The notes beneath the pieces were generated by a model. The model was not told the origin of the DNA. It saw nothing but the letters and a program-made list of their open reading frames with translations, and ran no database searches. Of a stretch of 64,000 bases of DNA, positions 24,237 to 35,737 are shown one piece after another. Origin of the DNA: Hetaerina americana (Eukaryota; Arthropoda; Insecta; Odonata; Calopterygidae); NCBI GenBank assembly GCA_022747635.1, contig JAKTNV010000026.1:5390007-5454006 (forward strand). The letters run 5' to 3'. How positions within the stretch are numbered: position 1 is the first letter of the stretch; every line of letters starts with the position of its first letter. The position numbers and the translations under genes are program-made.

Positions 24237-26575
24237 TATATTTAAGTGTAAATCCCTTTCTTATCTATAAAATAGGCGCTTTCACTTTTAATTACATAAT
24301 TTTAATTAGTATTACATAAAATGTTCTGAAAAATTCAATACAAATCAAAAGGAAGTAAGAGATATTCACTTAGTGAGGAAGTGATATGCAAGGGTAAGCT
24401 AAAATAATATGTCAATCAAGCAAAGAAAACTACTAAAAATAGCGGAATGGATGAAAAATAAGGAAAAAATTTCTTTTCCAAAAATTTTATTTAAAAAAAT
24501 ATGAATTCCATATTTAGATGAGATAAACACCGAGATGGAATACGGGAAATAAGAAATATGAAAGAAGTAGTGGAGCAGGAATTTATGTTTGCAACGCCAA
24601 GTGATAACCTTCAGTAGATTAAACTAGTCAGTAGTTGGTTTGAACCAAACTTTTTGAGCAGGCAACAGATATCTAAATAATTATTTGTTATGATGATTAT
24701 GTTTTCCGAAATCAAGAGGAAACGCTAAAAACGCTAGTATATCCTATTGAATCTAACGCTTTATAATATTAATAGAAATTCCGTACCTTAAGGTCCTGGG
24801 GCGCTGAGTCATTAGGCTCTCCTGCTTGTTTCATTGCCATTTCAAACTCCCAATAAGGAGCCACTTTCCGTCCTATGAATGAACGGACGAAAAGTGTTTC
24901 AGTAACTATAAATTGTACACCAACTGCCTAAGGACCACAGATCATGACCACAACATTCGTGTATTCCAACGTGCAGAAAGAGCCATGTTAACCTCCTCGA
25001 CCTTCGCTCAGAACCGGTCCATCGAGCATACAACCTCCAGCGACGGAAATATAACCCATCAATTGATCGCCGACACAAGTCAAATTAATCAATCCAGCAA
25101 CGAACAGAATTGGATCCCATGGCTCTGGATCGATTGATCAATCCATCGAGCAGCACTTCTAAACAGTTTATAATAAATGCTTGGAGACTCTTTCAGCTAA
25201 TTGGCTCTCTTTTCCTCCGATAAATTCATTGCGAGCTTTTGCATTATAATTCTTCCTGACGATGCCTTTGGAATAACGTGAAAGTCTTCAGTCTGAAAGT
25301 TACCATATTAGTAACAGAACCGAAAGGGAGTCCTTAAGTCTTACCTTCTTCCCAGATAATTACTTTCAAATGCATAGGATCGTGATGCAACATATCCTAT
25401 ATCATGCAGTCATCCCGTTCATTGTACTCGTAGAATTTAGGTGGCTCTCACCTTATTTTTTATCTTCTTTTCCCGTATTATTGTTGGATATAGAATCCTG
25501 ATAAACAACGCCCAAGGTCTTTTTATTGTAGAAATACCCATAATCCCTGGGAATATTTGTAATATGTGCGAAATAATCTCGAAATTACCTTGCTATGAAG
25601 ATAAAGGCTCGAAGAACTGTTACAATTTAAATAAAATTTTGAAACTATATAAATAATAATATTTTGTTTTAAGAATGAATATTTTAATTTATGCTTTCAC
25701 TGAACTATATACCAATTTACGATCGTTAGCCAGCAATAATTTCCAAAGAGTTATAAGTGAAGCTAATTCACTCACGAATGAAACAGGTTTTATATTATCC
25801 AAGATCCTAAAATAAGCCTCGTTAAAATTTTATATTGCAAATGTTTAAATAAACCTTTCCTATCAATAAAACAGTTTCTGGCGTCACTTGGAGACAAATG
25901 CAAACTATGACACCGGTACTAGTACCATATCCACCGACCAGATACAGACGAATGCTTTGAGACTCACCTCAGAGGCACTTATTTGGCACCTGGTAAGGAG
26001 GACAATCACGAAGAGCAGCGCAGGTGAAAGTCTGTCATCTATTTCGGCGCTGCCGAAAACACCAGCCGTATATCTATGAAACTTGCAGGCGGTAGAGCAC
26101 TCGCCCAGGTTCAGACCTCGTATAGGTCATACTTTTCCATATTAACTTAGTTATTTCTTGTGTTCCTACGCATAATTGTGCCATTACTTGTTCCCTATAG
26201 CCCATACCCAATGCGTTTTCAAATCGCCTAGTGCGTCTGGACTATTTGATAATTTGACGCCAGTCACCAATGTCAATATTCACGTGTTATGTTTGTGTGG
26301 ATCTCCGCGTGAATGTTTTGGTGTACATAAATATTTCAAGGTGGGAGTGCGTTGTTTCCGTAAGTACTTCTACTTCTGATAAGCATTTTTATGGAAACCA
26401 GAATTTGGTATATGAGTACAGTTAGAAGAGCTCTTACCCGGAAAATAAAAGGCCTGGGTTTAGATCACGTAGATATTTACTTATTCTTTATTTTCTTCCG
26501 TATATGTTTTCTTATCTGCATTTCCTGTGCCATAATGTTTTTGAATCACAGAGCGCATCTTTAGATTACATATTT

Positions 26576-26576
<1 letters not shown>
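24237..26576. other. AT-rich unique DNA, no gene recognised
   Basis: No gene was recognised. Small frames at 24913-25137 and 25441-25656 have no domain. Weak tRNA-like patches near 24795-24870 and 26085-26120 lack a fold. Confidence 0.45.

Positions 26577-26657
<81 letters not shown>
26577..26657. repeat. (TA)n microsatellite
   Basis: About 80 bases of pure TA. It sits at the 3' side of the SINE-like repeat that follows on the minus strand. Confidence 0.97.
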
Positions 26658-26660
<3 letters not shown>

Positions 26661-26830
26661 TGTACATAGAAAAATATATAAGGAAAAGGGATAGGAACAC
26701 ACATAAAGGACGAACACAGGAGAAGTGGGGAAGGCGGAATCAGGCAGATGACGAGTGTAAAAATATTTCCTAGACCGGGACTTGAACTTTGCCAATCTTC
26801 CCTCGCCAATAATCAAGACACTATATATAC
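26658..26830 (-). repeat. SINE-like repeat with tRNA-type box B and (TA)n tail
   Basis: Read on the minus strand, it contains AAAGTTCAAGTCCCGGTCT, a good match to the tRNA box-B/T-loop. A body follows with TTTTTACACTCGTCATCTGC and CCGCCTTCCCCACTT, and it then runs into (TA)n. The same order of motifs occurs at 47113-47246 on the plus strand and in part at 2485-2560 on the minus strand. Repetition at separate loci plus a Pol III-like box supports a tRNA-derived SINE family. No convincing box A was found, so the 5' end may be truncated. The (TTTA)n run at 26837-26870 adjoins it. Confidence 0.6.
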
Positions 26831-26924
26831 ATAAATATTTATTTATTTATTTATTTATATATTTATTTATATACACAAACTCACGCATACAGACACTCAC
26901 CCCTCACATACGTACACTCTGCCG

Positions 26925-27130
26925 CCGGTGTCCTGACGCCGCGACCAATTAGAACAGCCAGCTTTCCACCACACTTCTCCCCCCCCTTCGACGCTGCCCC
27001 TTTCAATACCTCCGCCTCGTCCCTTTTCCGAGAGTCCCAAAGAGGGAATGAGAAGCCGCTCTCGCTAGGATAGCGTGTTGCTGCAGCAGCGGCTCGCGTA
27101 CCTCTTGATGCCGCCGCGATAGTTCTCCCC
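26925..27130. other. GC/CpG-rich island 4
   Basis: A short GC-rich, CpG-containing patch between a simple repeat and an AT-rich open frame. It has no recognisable gene. Confidence 0.45.
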
Positions 27131-27132
27131 AC

Positions 27133-27756
27133 GTGCCTTCTTTTAATCCCTCAGAAATTCACTGGAGTGACCTTTACACGGAAAAAAAGATTTGCTGTCC
27201 GTTCGAATATTCGTTTGCCGCCCCGTATTTTCTCCAATACCCAATTACTTATCGCTTTCGCAAGCGATTTACAGGCCCTTTGGTAAAAGGTTTTGGAGAA
27301 CCAAGCCAGAATATCCATCATGAATTCCTGAGAGAGAAATGTTTTGTCGGAGCAGAAAATTTCTGCGAATTTGTATTCTCTGCATCAGATGAGGGCATTT
27401 GCTTTCAATACCATAGCATAAGTTTCCTTGAAAAATCATTAAAATTCTGGCTTCAAAAAGTTTTATTATGTTTTAACTTAGTTATTAAAGCAAAATTGTT
27501 CCAAAAAATATCAGCCCGTCTGATTTACGCGCAAAAAAATTTCATCGCGATCAATAAGTACTTCCAATTCTCTAAAGCGATTTTCTTAGTGTGGTGGTCC
27601 TCATTAATATCCAAGTGCGTTCTTTGTGTGTTGCGTTTTCGTTTAATCCAACTACTAGCAATTAGGCATGGTGCAGTAGGAATCCACCTTGGCAGTTGCT
27701 CTGCACCTAAGCTTTATTACGAGTGCTTCGACTACTCACCCGAACAATTGAATTGA
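27133..27756 (+). other. Unassigned 207-codon open frame
   Basis: This is the longest open frame outside recognised transposons and GC islands: 207 codons from the ATG at 27133, in AT-rich DNA where stops are frequent. The translation is rich in Phe, Leu, Ile and Lys, with a hydrophobic stretch at about residues 145-175 (FSKAIFLVWWSSLISKCVLC). I recognise no domain, signal peptide or repeat. It starts just downstream of a GC-rich island, which is the position of a first exon, but no splice or poly(A) evidence was found. It may be a chance frame. Confidence 0.2.
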
Positions 27757-30686
27757 ACGCAATACGGTCGATCTTTCTGTCGCTTGCCGGAGCCAATTTT
27801 AACGTGCCGCGCTCGTCGTAACTTTTCGCCCGTCGGAAGCACCGTTTTGCAATTTGCTGCAAATAACGGAACAGGATTTCCATGCTCGTGGCAGCCTTCC
27901 CTCCGCCCACCTCTCTCCTCTTCCCCAGATAAGGAGAATGCTAACTCCCGGAATTGTCAACGGGTGCCCCGGAGAAGGCATTCTAGGGATTAAGGAGAGC
28001 AAAAGGGAGTGAGAGAATTCACGAAGGGACAAACTCGCGCTCGATGCTAACTCACGAGTTACCATGGCAGCCGTCGAAGAAGGGAGAAATGGCTAGAACT
28101 TCGTGAAAGGATACCAGACGAGTTCTTTTTCCCCGAGAAGCATGGGTGATTCGCCTTCCTATAGCTCTTTTGATGGCCTCTCTCTACAAAATGTTTGAAG
28201 AACTCCCTAAGAAATAGCCCATCATAGCCAATACCATCGTTTGATTTTTAGTCTCGACTAAGGTATCTGAAAAATTAAATAGACTATCTACGTAGTTCAA
28301 TTAGTATAATCATTCCTTAAGAGTTTATTTCGCTAATAAGTTCATAGAAGTTTTTTAAATATTGACTTTAAATGTATACAATGATACATTTCGCTATCAA
28401 CACTACTTATTAATCGACGTGGTATATTATAAATGGCATAAGAAATAGTACATAGTATACATAAATATTCGTAATTTAAATTAAACTATAGGATTGAATC
28501 TAGTTTTAGAATTTTACCCTCACATTAGTTACTGGAACACGTATAATATGAAATTTTATAAAGAAATTAAGTTTTTCTGATTTTTGTTAATTCCTTTCAT
28601 TTTCCTCCCTGAGTCTAACAGCGTTTGGGAAATCTTGCGCTACGTGCCGTTTTCAAAAATTGTTAATGTATTGTAGATCGTAAGCATGGTTACAAAGCAA
28701 TGCGTATAATCGATTAGATCTAATTTTATCGTGCTTATCGCAATATAACTTCTTCCTAAGTTCACGTTGTTGACTCTTAATGCCTCTATAAAGAACGCCA
28801 AAGATATTCGAACCAATCTACTTTAAAATAATACCCAAGATCGTTAAATTGCTGGTGGTTTACTTTAAAGATCATTCACATATCACCAAAAACTCAGAGG
28901 TAATATTCGCTGAAGATTAGTCATTGTATTTTTCGTTTCCCCTTCATTCTGACTCCTATTTCGGACAAAAATGATAGGTACTATGCGTTGGATGAGTAAT
29001 AATGAAGGGATTACTTCATGGTCGGTTACATGAACGTTCCGCAGTTGTTTAGAATGAAGATTCCCTTTTAATATTTCCTCTTTCTTCCGATCTTAGTTGA
29101 AGTTAATATGCCCTCCTCGTTATTAGAATTTTAATTGTTGGTACCTGCAGTGGAAAATGTTGGTTTCAGCAGTCTGAAGGAAGGGATCCTTTAGTTCTTA
29201 CTAACTACTAGAAAATGCTAATCTAAAATGTAAGCAACTTTTTGCTATTCCATATAAACCGTGGATGTAAAGAGCTTGGGCTATTGCCATTAAATAGCAT
29301 TTTAAATGTAAATAGTTTTAAAGAGTAATTAAAAGTCTAGGTTTTCCGCGAGATTTAAGCAAATGAAGTGCGGATGAATAGGCGAATGAGAGTTTGCTTT
29401 ATTTATTTATTTCATTTTTATTTTCATTTGAAATATTTCATGATATAAAAATATCCTTGTTAGGGAGAGACTGGTCTGCAGTTTACTTCAGAGGATCTGA
29501 TTGCGGGTTACATTCATGAATGTTACGCGAATGAAATAATTAAAATCAAAGTAAGCATTTCGAAATTGATTTATCATAGAATGCAATAGATGCAGTTAAA
29601 TAATTTATAGGATTGATACAGATATGAATCATTACGCTTAGAATTCCACCATACAAGCCCTATCGAAAAAGGAACCGGCCTTGAATTTCCCAGGGCATAG
29701 TAGTAATGGCGCCACTGCGCACAGTGGGAGGAGGCAAGTTAATGTGCATGCTTGAATTTTTTCTCCGCCTTCGAGTGAGCCTGTCTGCTGGCCGCCGAGT
29801 AAGGTTGCTGTCATACGTGTTCATTGATTATCAAATTTTCTCAAGTTGGTTGAACTAGTTAATATTGTGAGCCCCTTAAGTTATCACGGTATTGAGACCT
29901 CAGGATCGGTGCTGGTAGTGTCCAGCAGGTCCCACTTTGGAGATGAGTCCTGGGTATATGGATTTGACCGAACATCTCTATTTCTTAATTTTTTGCACGA
30001 ATTATTAAATATGTCTTCCTACAATTTGCGTTACAACGGATTGGAATGGTTTACAAGCATATATTTTAAAACATAAAAAACTCCGATTATTAAGAGGATT
30101 TAAATTTTTAGCTGAATTCTATGTCTATCTTGATGAAGTAATAATTAATACACAGCTCTTTTTACCATACTAGACGTAACAAAAACTTGGTCGTAATCAA
30201 TCATTCGTCTATGCTAGTCAAGTTATGTATGTTAAAATAAAAGGACTCCAAAATATAATGTCTATTACCATTTATATGATGAATGAAGTGGATAATTAAA
30301 AATTTTTCATATAATACCCCATTACTCACAAGGGTCAAGTTTGCACTAACGGATTGTATATTTATCATTTTGCCTTGTATTAGCCATAATATTCAAAATG
30401 AGTTGAAGATTCTAGAAATAGCAAATAATAAGATGAAAAAATTGGATGAAATTGCAATTTTACTTCATAAAACTGTTTTCTGAGTTGTAAACTTCTCACA
30501 CATTTAATAATTATTATTATACACTTAGGGTGTAGGATAATTGATAGGAAAAAGAAAGAATTCCAGGGGTAATTTCTGGAAACTGAAAATTCAAGTCGAG
30601 CCCCCGCACCTTTTAGAAATGGTATTCAATCGAAATTATATTTATGAACATAACTCGCATTCGCGCAATATAAATAAATATATATA

Positions 30687-30690
<4 letters not shown>
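27757..30690. other. Mostly AT-rich unique DNA, no gene recognised
   Basis: A moderately GC-rich stretch at 27780-28060 grades into AT-rich DNA. No gene, RNA or transposon was recognised up to the PLE at 30730. Confidence 0.5.

Positions 30691-30736
<46 letters not shown>
30691..30736. repeat. (TA)n microsatellite at the PLE left edge
   Basis: About 45 bases of TA that merge into the inverted PLE tail at its left border. Confidence 0.95.
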
Positions 30737-30740
<4 letters not shown>

Positions 30741-31237
30741 CACAGATGTAGATTTTTAGAATATAGAGACACAAAGAAAGGACACTCACAATTTGTTATT
30801 TTACGTTTCGACAGCACGGCTGTCGTCTTCAGAATGACGTTCTCGGGGAAGAGCGGAGAGGATGTGCGGGGGAGAGGTGGGGGAAGGAGAGGTAAAGGGA
30901 CCAATAGGAAATGAACAAGGGGGTGGGGGGGATATGTAGGCAGCCAATTGATGCATTCAGTGGGCTTGGTTCAGCCCGGGCGGTTTGAATGATTGGGCCA
31001 CCCAGATATGCGCCATCTCGCGGGTTCTCACCTCTATTATACTCGCAGATTTGGGAAGGATTTCAATCACCGAAACAGAGAAGCAGTCGTCAAAAGATTG
31101 GTTGTGGGAAGCGGTGTGAGTAGGGATGGGATAATTAAGAAAGGTGGGGGATTTGGTGGAATAACGGTGGTTATTCATGCGGAGGGAAAGTGCGGTCGTG
31201 CATTCGCCCACGTAGAAGGCAGGGCAGAAGTTACAGG
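30730..31237 (-). repeat. Inverted PLE tail fragment
   Basis: The reverse complement of the PLE tail, matching 32248-32755 with coordinates summing to 63485. It carries the end of the GIY-YIG coding region (minus frame 31211-30957, identical to the last 84 residues of the PLE protein) and the 3' untranslated tail. It joins the direct copy at 31236-31237 over a shared GG. It lacks the last 45 or so bases of the tail. Confidence 0.93.
30803..30840 (-). ncRNA. Hammerhead-ribozyme-like motif (inverted copy)
   Basis: A copy of the motif described at 35854-35891, in the inverted tail fragment and therefore on the minus strand. CTGAAGA, a 6-bp stem with a 3-base loop, then GAAA are all intact. Confidence 0.45.
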
Positions 31238-32528
31238 CTTAGAAGCCCTGAAACATTACCTCTCCCTACGATCCACACCACACACCCCATCCACAGATTT
31301 CCTCCTCGAATTAAGCCAAATCGTTCTTACCAAAAATGCTTTTCAATTCAATGACAAAATATATTTACAAATAAAAGGCACTGCAATGGGCACGCGTATG
31401 GCTCCTGCATACGCCAATCTTTTTATGGGTAAACTAGAACACGACTTTCTGCAACAACAAACCCTAAAACCACTTTTCTGGGCCCGCTACATTGATGATA
31501 TTTTCCTCCTTTGGTCCCACGGACGCGAAACTTTATCCTCTTTCATTTCCTCTCTCAACTCCTCCTCCTCAGTTTCATTCACTTCTTCTATATCCGACTC
31601 GTATATTACCTTCCTAGATATCAATATTCACCTCCAAAACAATACGTTTCACACTTCAGTCCACATTAAACCAACCAATAAGCAACAATATCTTCATTTC
31701 GACAGCTGCCATCCTCCTCACACAAAGCGCTCCATCCCATTCTCACTCTCTATCCGTGGCTTCCGTCTCTGCAACAACACCCCCTCCCAACAGAAATACT
31801 TGGACCAGCTGCATGAATCCCTCAGAAAATGTGGGTACCCGGAAAAACTGCTAAACAGTAAAATCCTCAAACCGTCAACACAATACACTCCCCTCCCCAA
31901 ACCAAACCGCCCAAAATGCCCTAACCTTATCACCACTTTCTTCCCCGGTACCCACAAAATTAAACATCTAATCCGTGACCTCTTCCCAATTATCAATAAC
32001 ACTCAGTCCACATCACTTTTATTCCCACACTGTCCCTCTGTTTCATTTAAACGCCCGTCGAACCTGCGAGACATCTTTAAGTCCACAAACCCAACTTCAA
32101 GCACCCCCGTCTCTCCCCCGCCCCTATCCGCACCATGCAACCGCCCACGCTGCAAATGCTGTCATCTTTTAAGACCCTCCCCCTCACTCAGTACCAACTC
32201 CCAACCACTCGCCACCTGTACCTCAAAAAATATTATATATCGCCTCTCCTGTAACTTCTGCCCTGCCTTCTACGTGGGCGAATGCACGACCGCACTTTCC
32301 CTCCGCATGAATAACCACCGTTATTCCACCAAATCCCCCACCTTTCTTAATTATCCCATCCCTACTCACACCGCTTCCCACAACCAATCTTTTGACGACT
32401 GCTTCTCTGTTTCGGTGATTGAAATCCTTCCCAAATCTGCGAGTATAATAGAGGTGAGAACCCGCGAGATGGCGCATATCTGGGTGGCCCAATCATTCAA
32501 ACCGCCCGGGCTGAACCAAGCCCACTGA
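30993..32528 (+). pseudogene. Chimeric open frame across the PLE inversion junction
   Basis: A 511-codon frame made by chance. Codons 1 to about 82 are the antisense of the PLE GIY-YIG region in the inverted fragment. From about 31236 it enters the sense frame and is identical to the PLE protein from its LEALKHYLSL segment to the stop, including YIDD and the complete GIY-YIG domain. The fused protein lacks the N-terminal part and the first catalytic RT motifs, so it should not be an active polymerase. It is best read as the coding remnant of the upstream pseudo-LTR copy. Confidence 0.85.
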
Positions 32529-32799
32529 ATGCATCAATTGGCTGCCTACATATCCCCCCCACCCCCTTGTTCATTTCCTATTGGTCCCTTTACCTCTCCT
32601 TCCCCCACCTCTCCCCCGCACATCCTCTCCGCTCTTCCCCGAGAACGTCATTCTGAAGACGACAGCCGTGCTGTCGAAACGTAAAATAACAAATTGTGAG
32701 TGTCCTTTCTTTGTGTCTCTATATTCTAAAAATCTACATCTGTGTTTTTATATATTTGTGTGTCGCCGATGAGCGTTCCATTTCGAAGATATTTTATAT
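31236..32799 (+). repeat. PLE pseudo-LTR, upstream copy
   Basis: A direct repeat of 34445-36008, appearing identical along its 1,564 bases. It contains the 3' half of the RT, the GIY-YIG domain and the tail, and ends at GATATTTTATAT, where the full unit begins. It lies directly in front of the full unit's frame, so its tail probably supplies promoter or processing signals to that unit, as proposed for PLE pseudo-LTRs. Confidence 0.93.
32645..32682 (+). ncRNA. Hammerhead-ribozyme-like motif (upstream pseudo-LTR)
   Basis: The same motif as at 35854-35891, in the upstream pseudo-LTR copy. It ends 142 bases before the first ATG of the full PLE frame, in its transcribed leader if transcription starts in the pseudo-LTR. 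Confidence 0.5.
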
Positions 32800-32824
32800 T
32801 TGGCTGATATAGCCGATCAACTTT

Positions 32825-35737
32825 TTGTTCGCCTTCACCGTGTCGTCTGTTCCTGTCCGTCTGCCGTCGCATCGTCGCCGTGAGTGTTCTGTTCTCTTTC
32901 CTTCACCACTGTTTCCTTCCTTTTTTCTTAACTCCTTGTCATTTCCTGCCTTCCCAATGAATCGCCCTAACCACTTTCAACTTTGGCTGCGCCAATTCCG
33001 CATAAATGCATATAAAGTAGCCCAATATGCTAGCCATTCCGAGTTCCTCACCTCATGTTTATCCCTAGGCATCATACCCAATGGTCTCGTCATCAAAATA
33101 CCTCTTTCTGGTATCCCTCCTAGCCTTCACCCACACCTACACACCGTCATATTTCAACAATCACGTGTTCTCACGCGTGATGTTCTATCGCACTACCTCT
33201 CTCTTTTCAGTAAACATCGATCCAACCTTCTGTCTCTAGCCAAAATTATATCCAATTCAGCCCCTCATTTAATTCCATCACTTAATCATATACTTTCCTC
33301 GGCACTTCGAAATCTCACTCAAAGACGTGAGGGCCTCCTGAAAAAGCTCTCTACCCTCACCCAGTCTTTCTTCCGCGTGGGACTTTCCCTGCCGCTTAAA
33401 CAATCGCCGCCCCCACCCGCACCTCCACCCCTTTTTCTTTCAAAACCGGATCTAGCAACCCTTTACAACCTGCCATATCCTCCGTGCAAAGCACCCGTTT
33501 TCCCCAGGCGTCAACCGAAAGAGTCCCCGACCCAGCACCCGACACCCGAAAACGGAAACAAAGTAGTGAACCTTTCGTCCGTGACCCTCGACAATAGCGA
33601 GCTTTCGCTACTAAGTAAAGGCCTCTCCTTCTCCCCCACCCCGAGAACCAGCCACGTTAACATCATCACTGACACATTAAATTTCTGCCGAAATTTACGG
33701 TGGCATGCGCATTGGAAATCCCAGCCTTTCCCTTCGAACTCCCCTTCCATTAACCCAGCACTTACCCGATTCCGTCCAGCCTCAGAAAACGAACCCAAAC
33801 CACTCCCATCAAACCACCCAATTGAAATCTTTATCAATCTCCTTCTGACAAAGATTTCCGACAAAAAATTCATAGATTCCCTGAAGCCACCAGACAACCT
33901 TTCCCCCTCTGAGAGACAAGCTCTCAGACGTTTAACGTCAAATAAAGATATCATAATCACGACGGCGGACAAAGGGTCATCCGTTGTCGTGCTAAACAAA
34001 GTAGACTATAACGCCGAGGCATTGCGCCAATTAAATGACATCTCCTGCTATGCCCCCCTGCCCCAAGACCCAAACCCTTCTTATCAAAAGGATATTCTCT
34101 CTTTTCTTTCCAATTTCGGTCCCAAAGAAGGTCTCTCCCCCACAGACATATCCATTCTTTCACCACCTAATTCTAAGACTCCCCATTTCTATTTGCTACC
34201 CAAAATACACAAAACCAATAACCCCGGACGCCCTATTGTCTCCAGCATCAACTCACCCACAGAGCGAATCTCCACATTAATAGACCACCACCTTCAACCG
34301 ATAGCCACTTCACTCCCTTCTTACATTAAAGACTCGCACCACTTTCTGGAACGTCTACACTCAATCCCAATTCCGCACAACACAACCATTCTCATGGCCA
34401 CGATAGACGTCACATCTCTGTACACCTCCATTCCCCACAAAGAAGGCTTAGAAGCCCTGAAACATTACCTCTCCCTACGATCCACACCACACACCCCATC
34501 CACAGATTTCCTCCTCGAATTAAGCCAAATCGTTCTTACCAAAAATGCTTTTCAATTCAATGACAAAATATATTTACAAATAAAAGGCACTGCAATGGGC
34601 ACGCGTATGGCTCCTGCATACGCCAATCTTTTTATGGGTAAACTAGAACACGACTTTCTGCAACAACAAACCCTAAAACCACTTTTCTGGGCCCGCTACA
34701 TTGATGATATTTTCCTCCTTTGGTCCCACGGACGCGAAACTTTATCCTCTTTCATTTCCTCTCTCAACTCCTCCTCCTCAGTTTCATTCACTTCTTCTAT
34801 ATCCGACTCGTATATTACCTTCCTAGATATCAATATTCACCTCCAAAACAATACGTTTCACACTTCAGTCCACATTAAACCAACCAATAAGCAACAATAT
34901 CTTCATTTCGACAGCTGCCATCCTCCTCACACAAAGCGCTCCATCCCATTCTCACTCTCTATCCGTGGCTTCCGTCTCTGCAACAACACCCCCTCCCAAC
35001 AGAAATACTTGGACCAGCTGCATGAATCCCTCAGAAAATGTGGGTACCCGGAAAAACTGCTAAACAGTAAAATCCTCAAACCGTCAACACAATACACTCC
35101 CCTCCCCAAACCAAACCGCCCAAAATGCCCTAACCTTATCACCACTTTCTTCCCCGGTACCCACAAAATTAAACATCTAATCCGTGACCTCTTCCCAATT
35201 ATCAATAACACTCAGTCCACATCACTTTTATTCCCACACTGTCCCTCTGTTTCATTTAAACGCCCGTCGAACCTGCGAGACATCTTTAAGTCCACAAACC
35301 CAACTTCAAGCACCCCCGTCTCTCCCCCGCCCCTATCCGCACCATGCAACCGCCCACGCTGCAAATGCTGTCATCTTTTAAGACCCTCCCCCTCACTCAG
35401 TACCAACTCCCAACCACTCGCCACCTGTACCTCAAAAAATATTATATATCGCCTCTCCTGTAACTTCTGCCCTGCCTTCTACGTGGGCGAATGCACGACC
35501 GCACTTTCCCTCCGCATGAATAACCACCGTTATTCCACCAAATCCCCCACCTTTCTTAATTATCCCATCCCTACTCACACCGCTTCCCACAACCAATCTT
35601 TTGACGACTGCTTCTCTGTTTCGGTGATTGAAATCCTTCCCAAATCTGCGAGTATAATAGAGGTGAGAACCCGCGAGATGGCGCATATCTGGGTGGCCCA
35701 ATCATTCAAACCGCCCGGGCTGAACCAAGCCCACTGA
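32825..35737 (+). CDS. Penelope-like reverse transcriptase with GIY-YIG endonuclease
   Basis: An uninterrupted 970-codon frame. PLE proteins copy their RNA at a nick made by their own nuclease. From about residue 360 come the N-terminal RT motifs (TTADKGSSVVVL), then FYLLPKIHK near 453, the first catalytic Asp in IDVTSLY at 528, KGTAMGTRMAP near 587-597, and the polymerase box YIDD at 625-628. A Cys cluster (841, 846, 848, 849) precedes the nuclease, as reported in some PLE lineages. GIY-YIG shows as IIY at 873-875, YVG at 886-888 and Arg at 897. The first ATG is annotated. The Met at residue 45 (32957), starting MNRPNHFQLW, is an equally likely start because the leader before it is low-complexity. 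No damage is visible, so activity is plausible. Confidence 0.93.
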   Translation: MFAFTVSSVPVRLPSHRRRECSVLFPSPLFPSFFLNSLSFPAFPMNRPNHFQLWLRQFRINAYKVAQYASHSEFLTSCLSLGIIPNGLVIKIPLSGIPPSLHPHLHTVIFQQSRVLTRDVLSHYLSLFSKHRSNLLSLAKIISNSAPHLIPSLNHILSSALRNLTQRREGLLKKLSTLTQSFFRVGLSLPLKQSPPPPAPPPLFLSKPDLATLYNLPYPPCKAPVFPRRQPKESPTQHPTPENGNKVVNLSSVTLDNSELSLLSKGLSFSPTPRTSHVNIITDTLNFCRNLRWHAHWKSQPFPSNSPSINPALTRFRPASENEPKPLPSNHPIEIFINLLLTKISDKKFIDSLKPPDNLSPSERQALRRLTSNKDIIITTADKGSSVVVLNKVDYNAEALRQLNDISCYAPLPQDPNPSYQKDILSFLSNFGPKEGLSPTDISILSPPNSKTPHFYLLPKIHKTNNPGRPIVSSINSPTERISTLIDHHLQPIATSLPSYIKDSHHFLERLHSIPIPHNTTILMATIDVTSLYTSIPHKEGLEALKHYLSLRSTPHTPSTDFLLELSQIVLTKNAFQFNDKIYLQIKGTAMGTRMAPAYANLFMGKLEHDFLQQQTLKPLFWARYIDDIFLLWSHGRETLSSFISSLNSSSSVSFTSSISDSYITFLDINIHLQNNTFHTSVHIKPTNKQQYLHFDSCHPPHTKRSIPFSLSIRGFRLCNNTPSQQKYLDQLHESLRKCGYPEKLLNSKILKPSTQYTPLPKPNRPKCPNLITTFFPGTHKIKHLIRDLFPIINNTQSTSLLFPHCPSVSFKRPSNLRDIFKSTNPTSSTPVSPPPLSAPCNRPRCKCCHLLRPSPSLSTNSQPLATCTSKNIIYRLSCNFCPAFYVGECTTALSLRMNNHRYSTKSPTFLNYPIPTHTASHNQSFDDCFSVSVIEILPKSASIIEVRTREMAHIWVAQSFKPPGLNQAH

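Noticed and set aside
33511..33999. A 162-codon minus-strand gene
   Set aside because: It is the antisense of the intact PLE frame and has no domain of its own.
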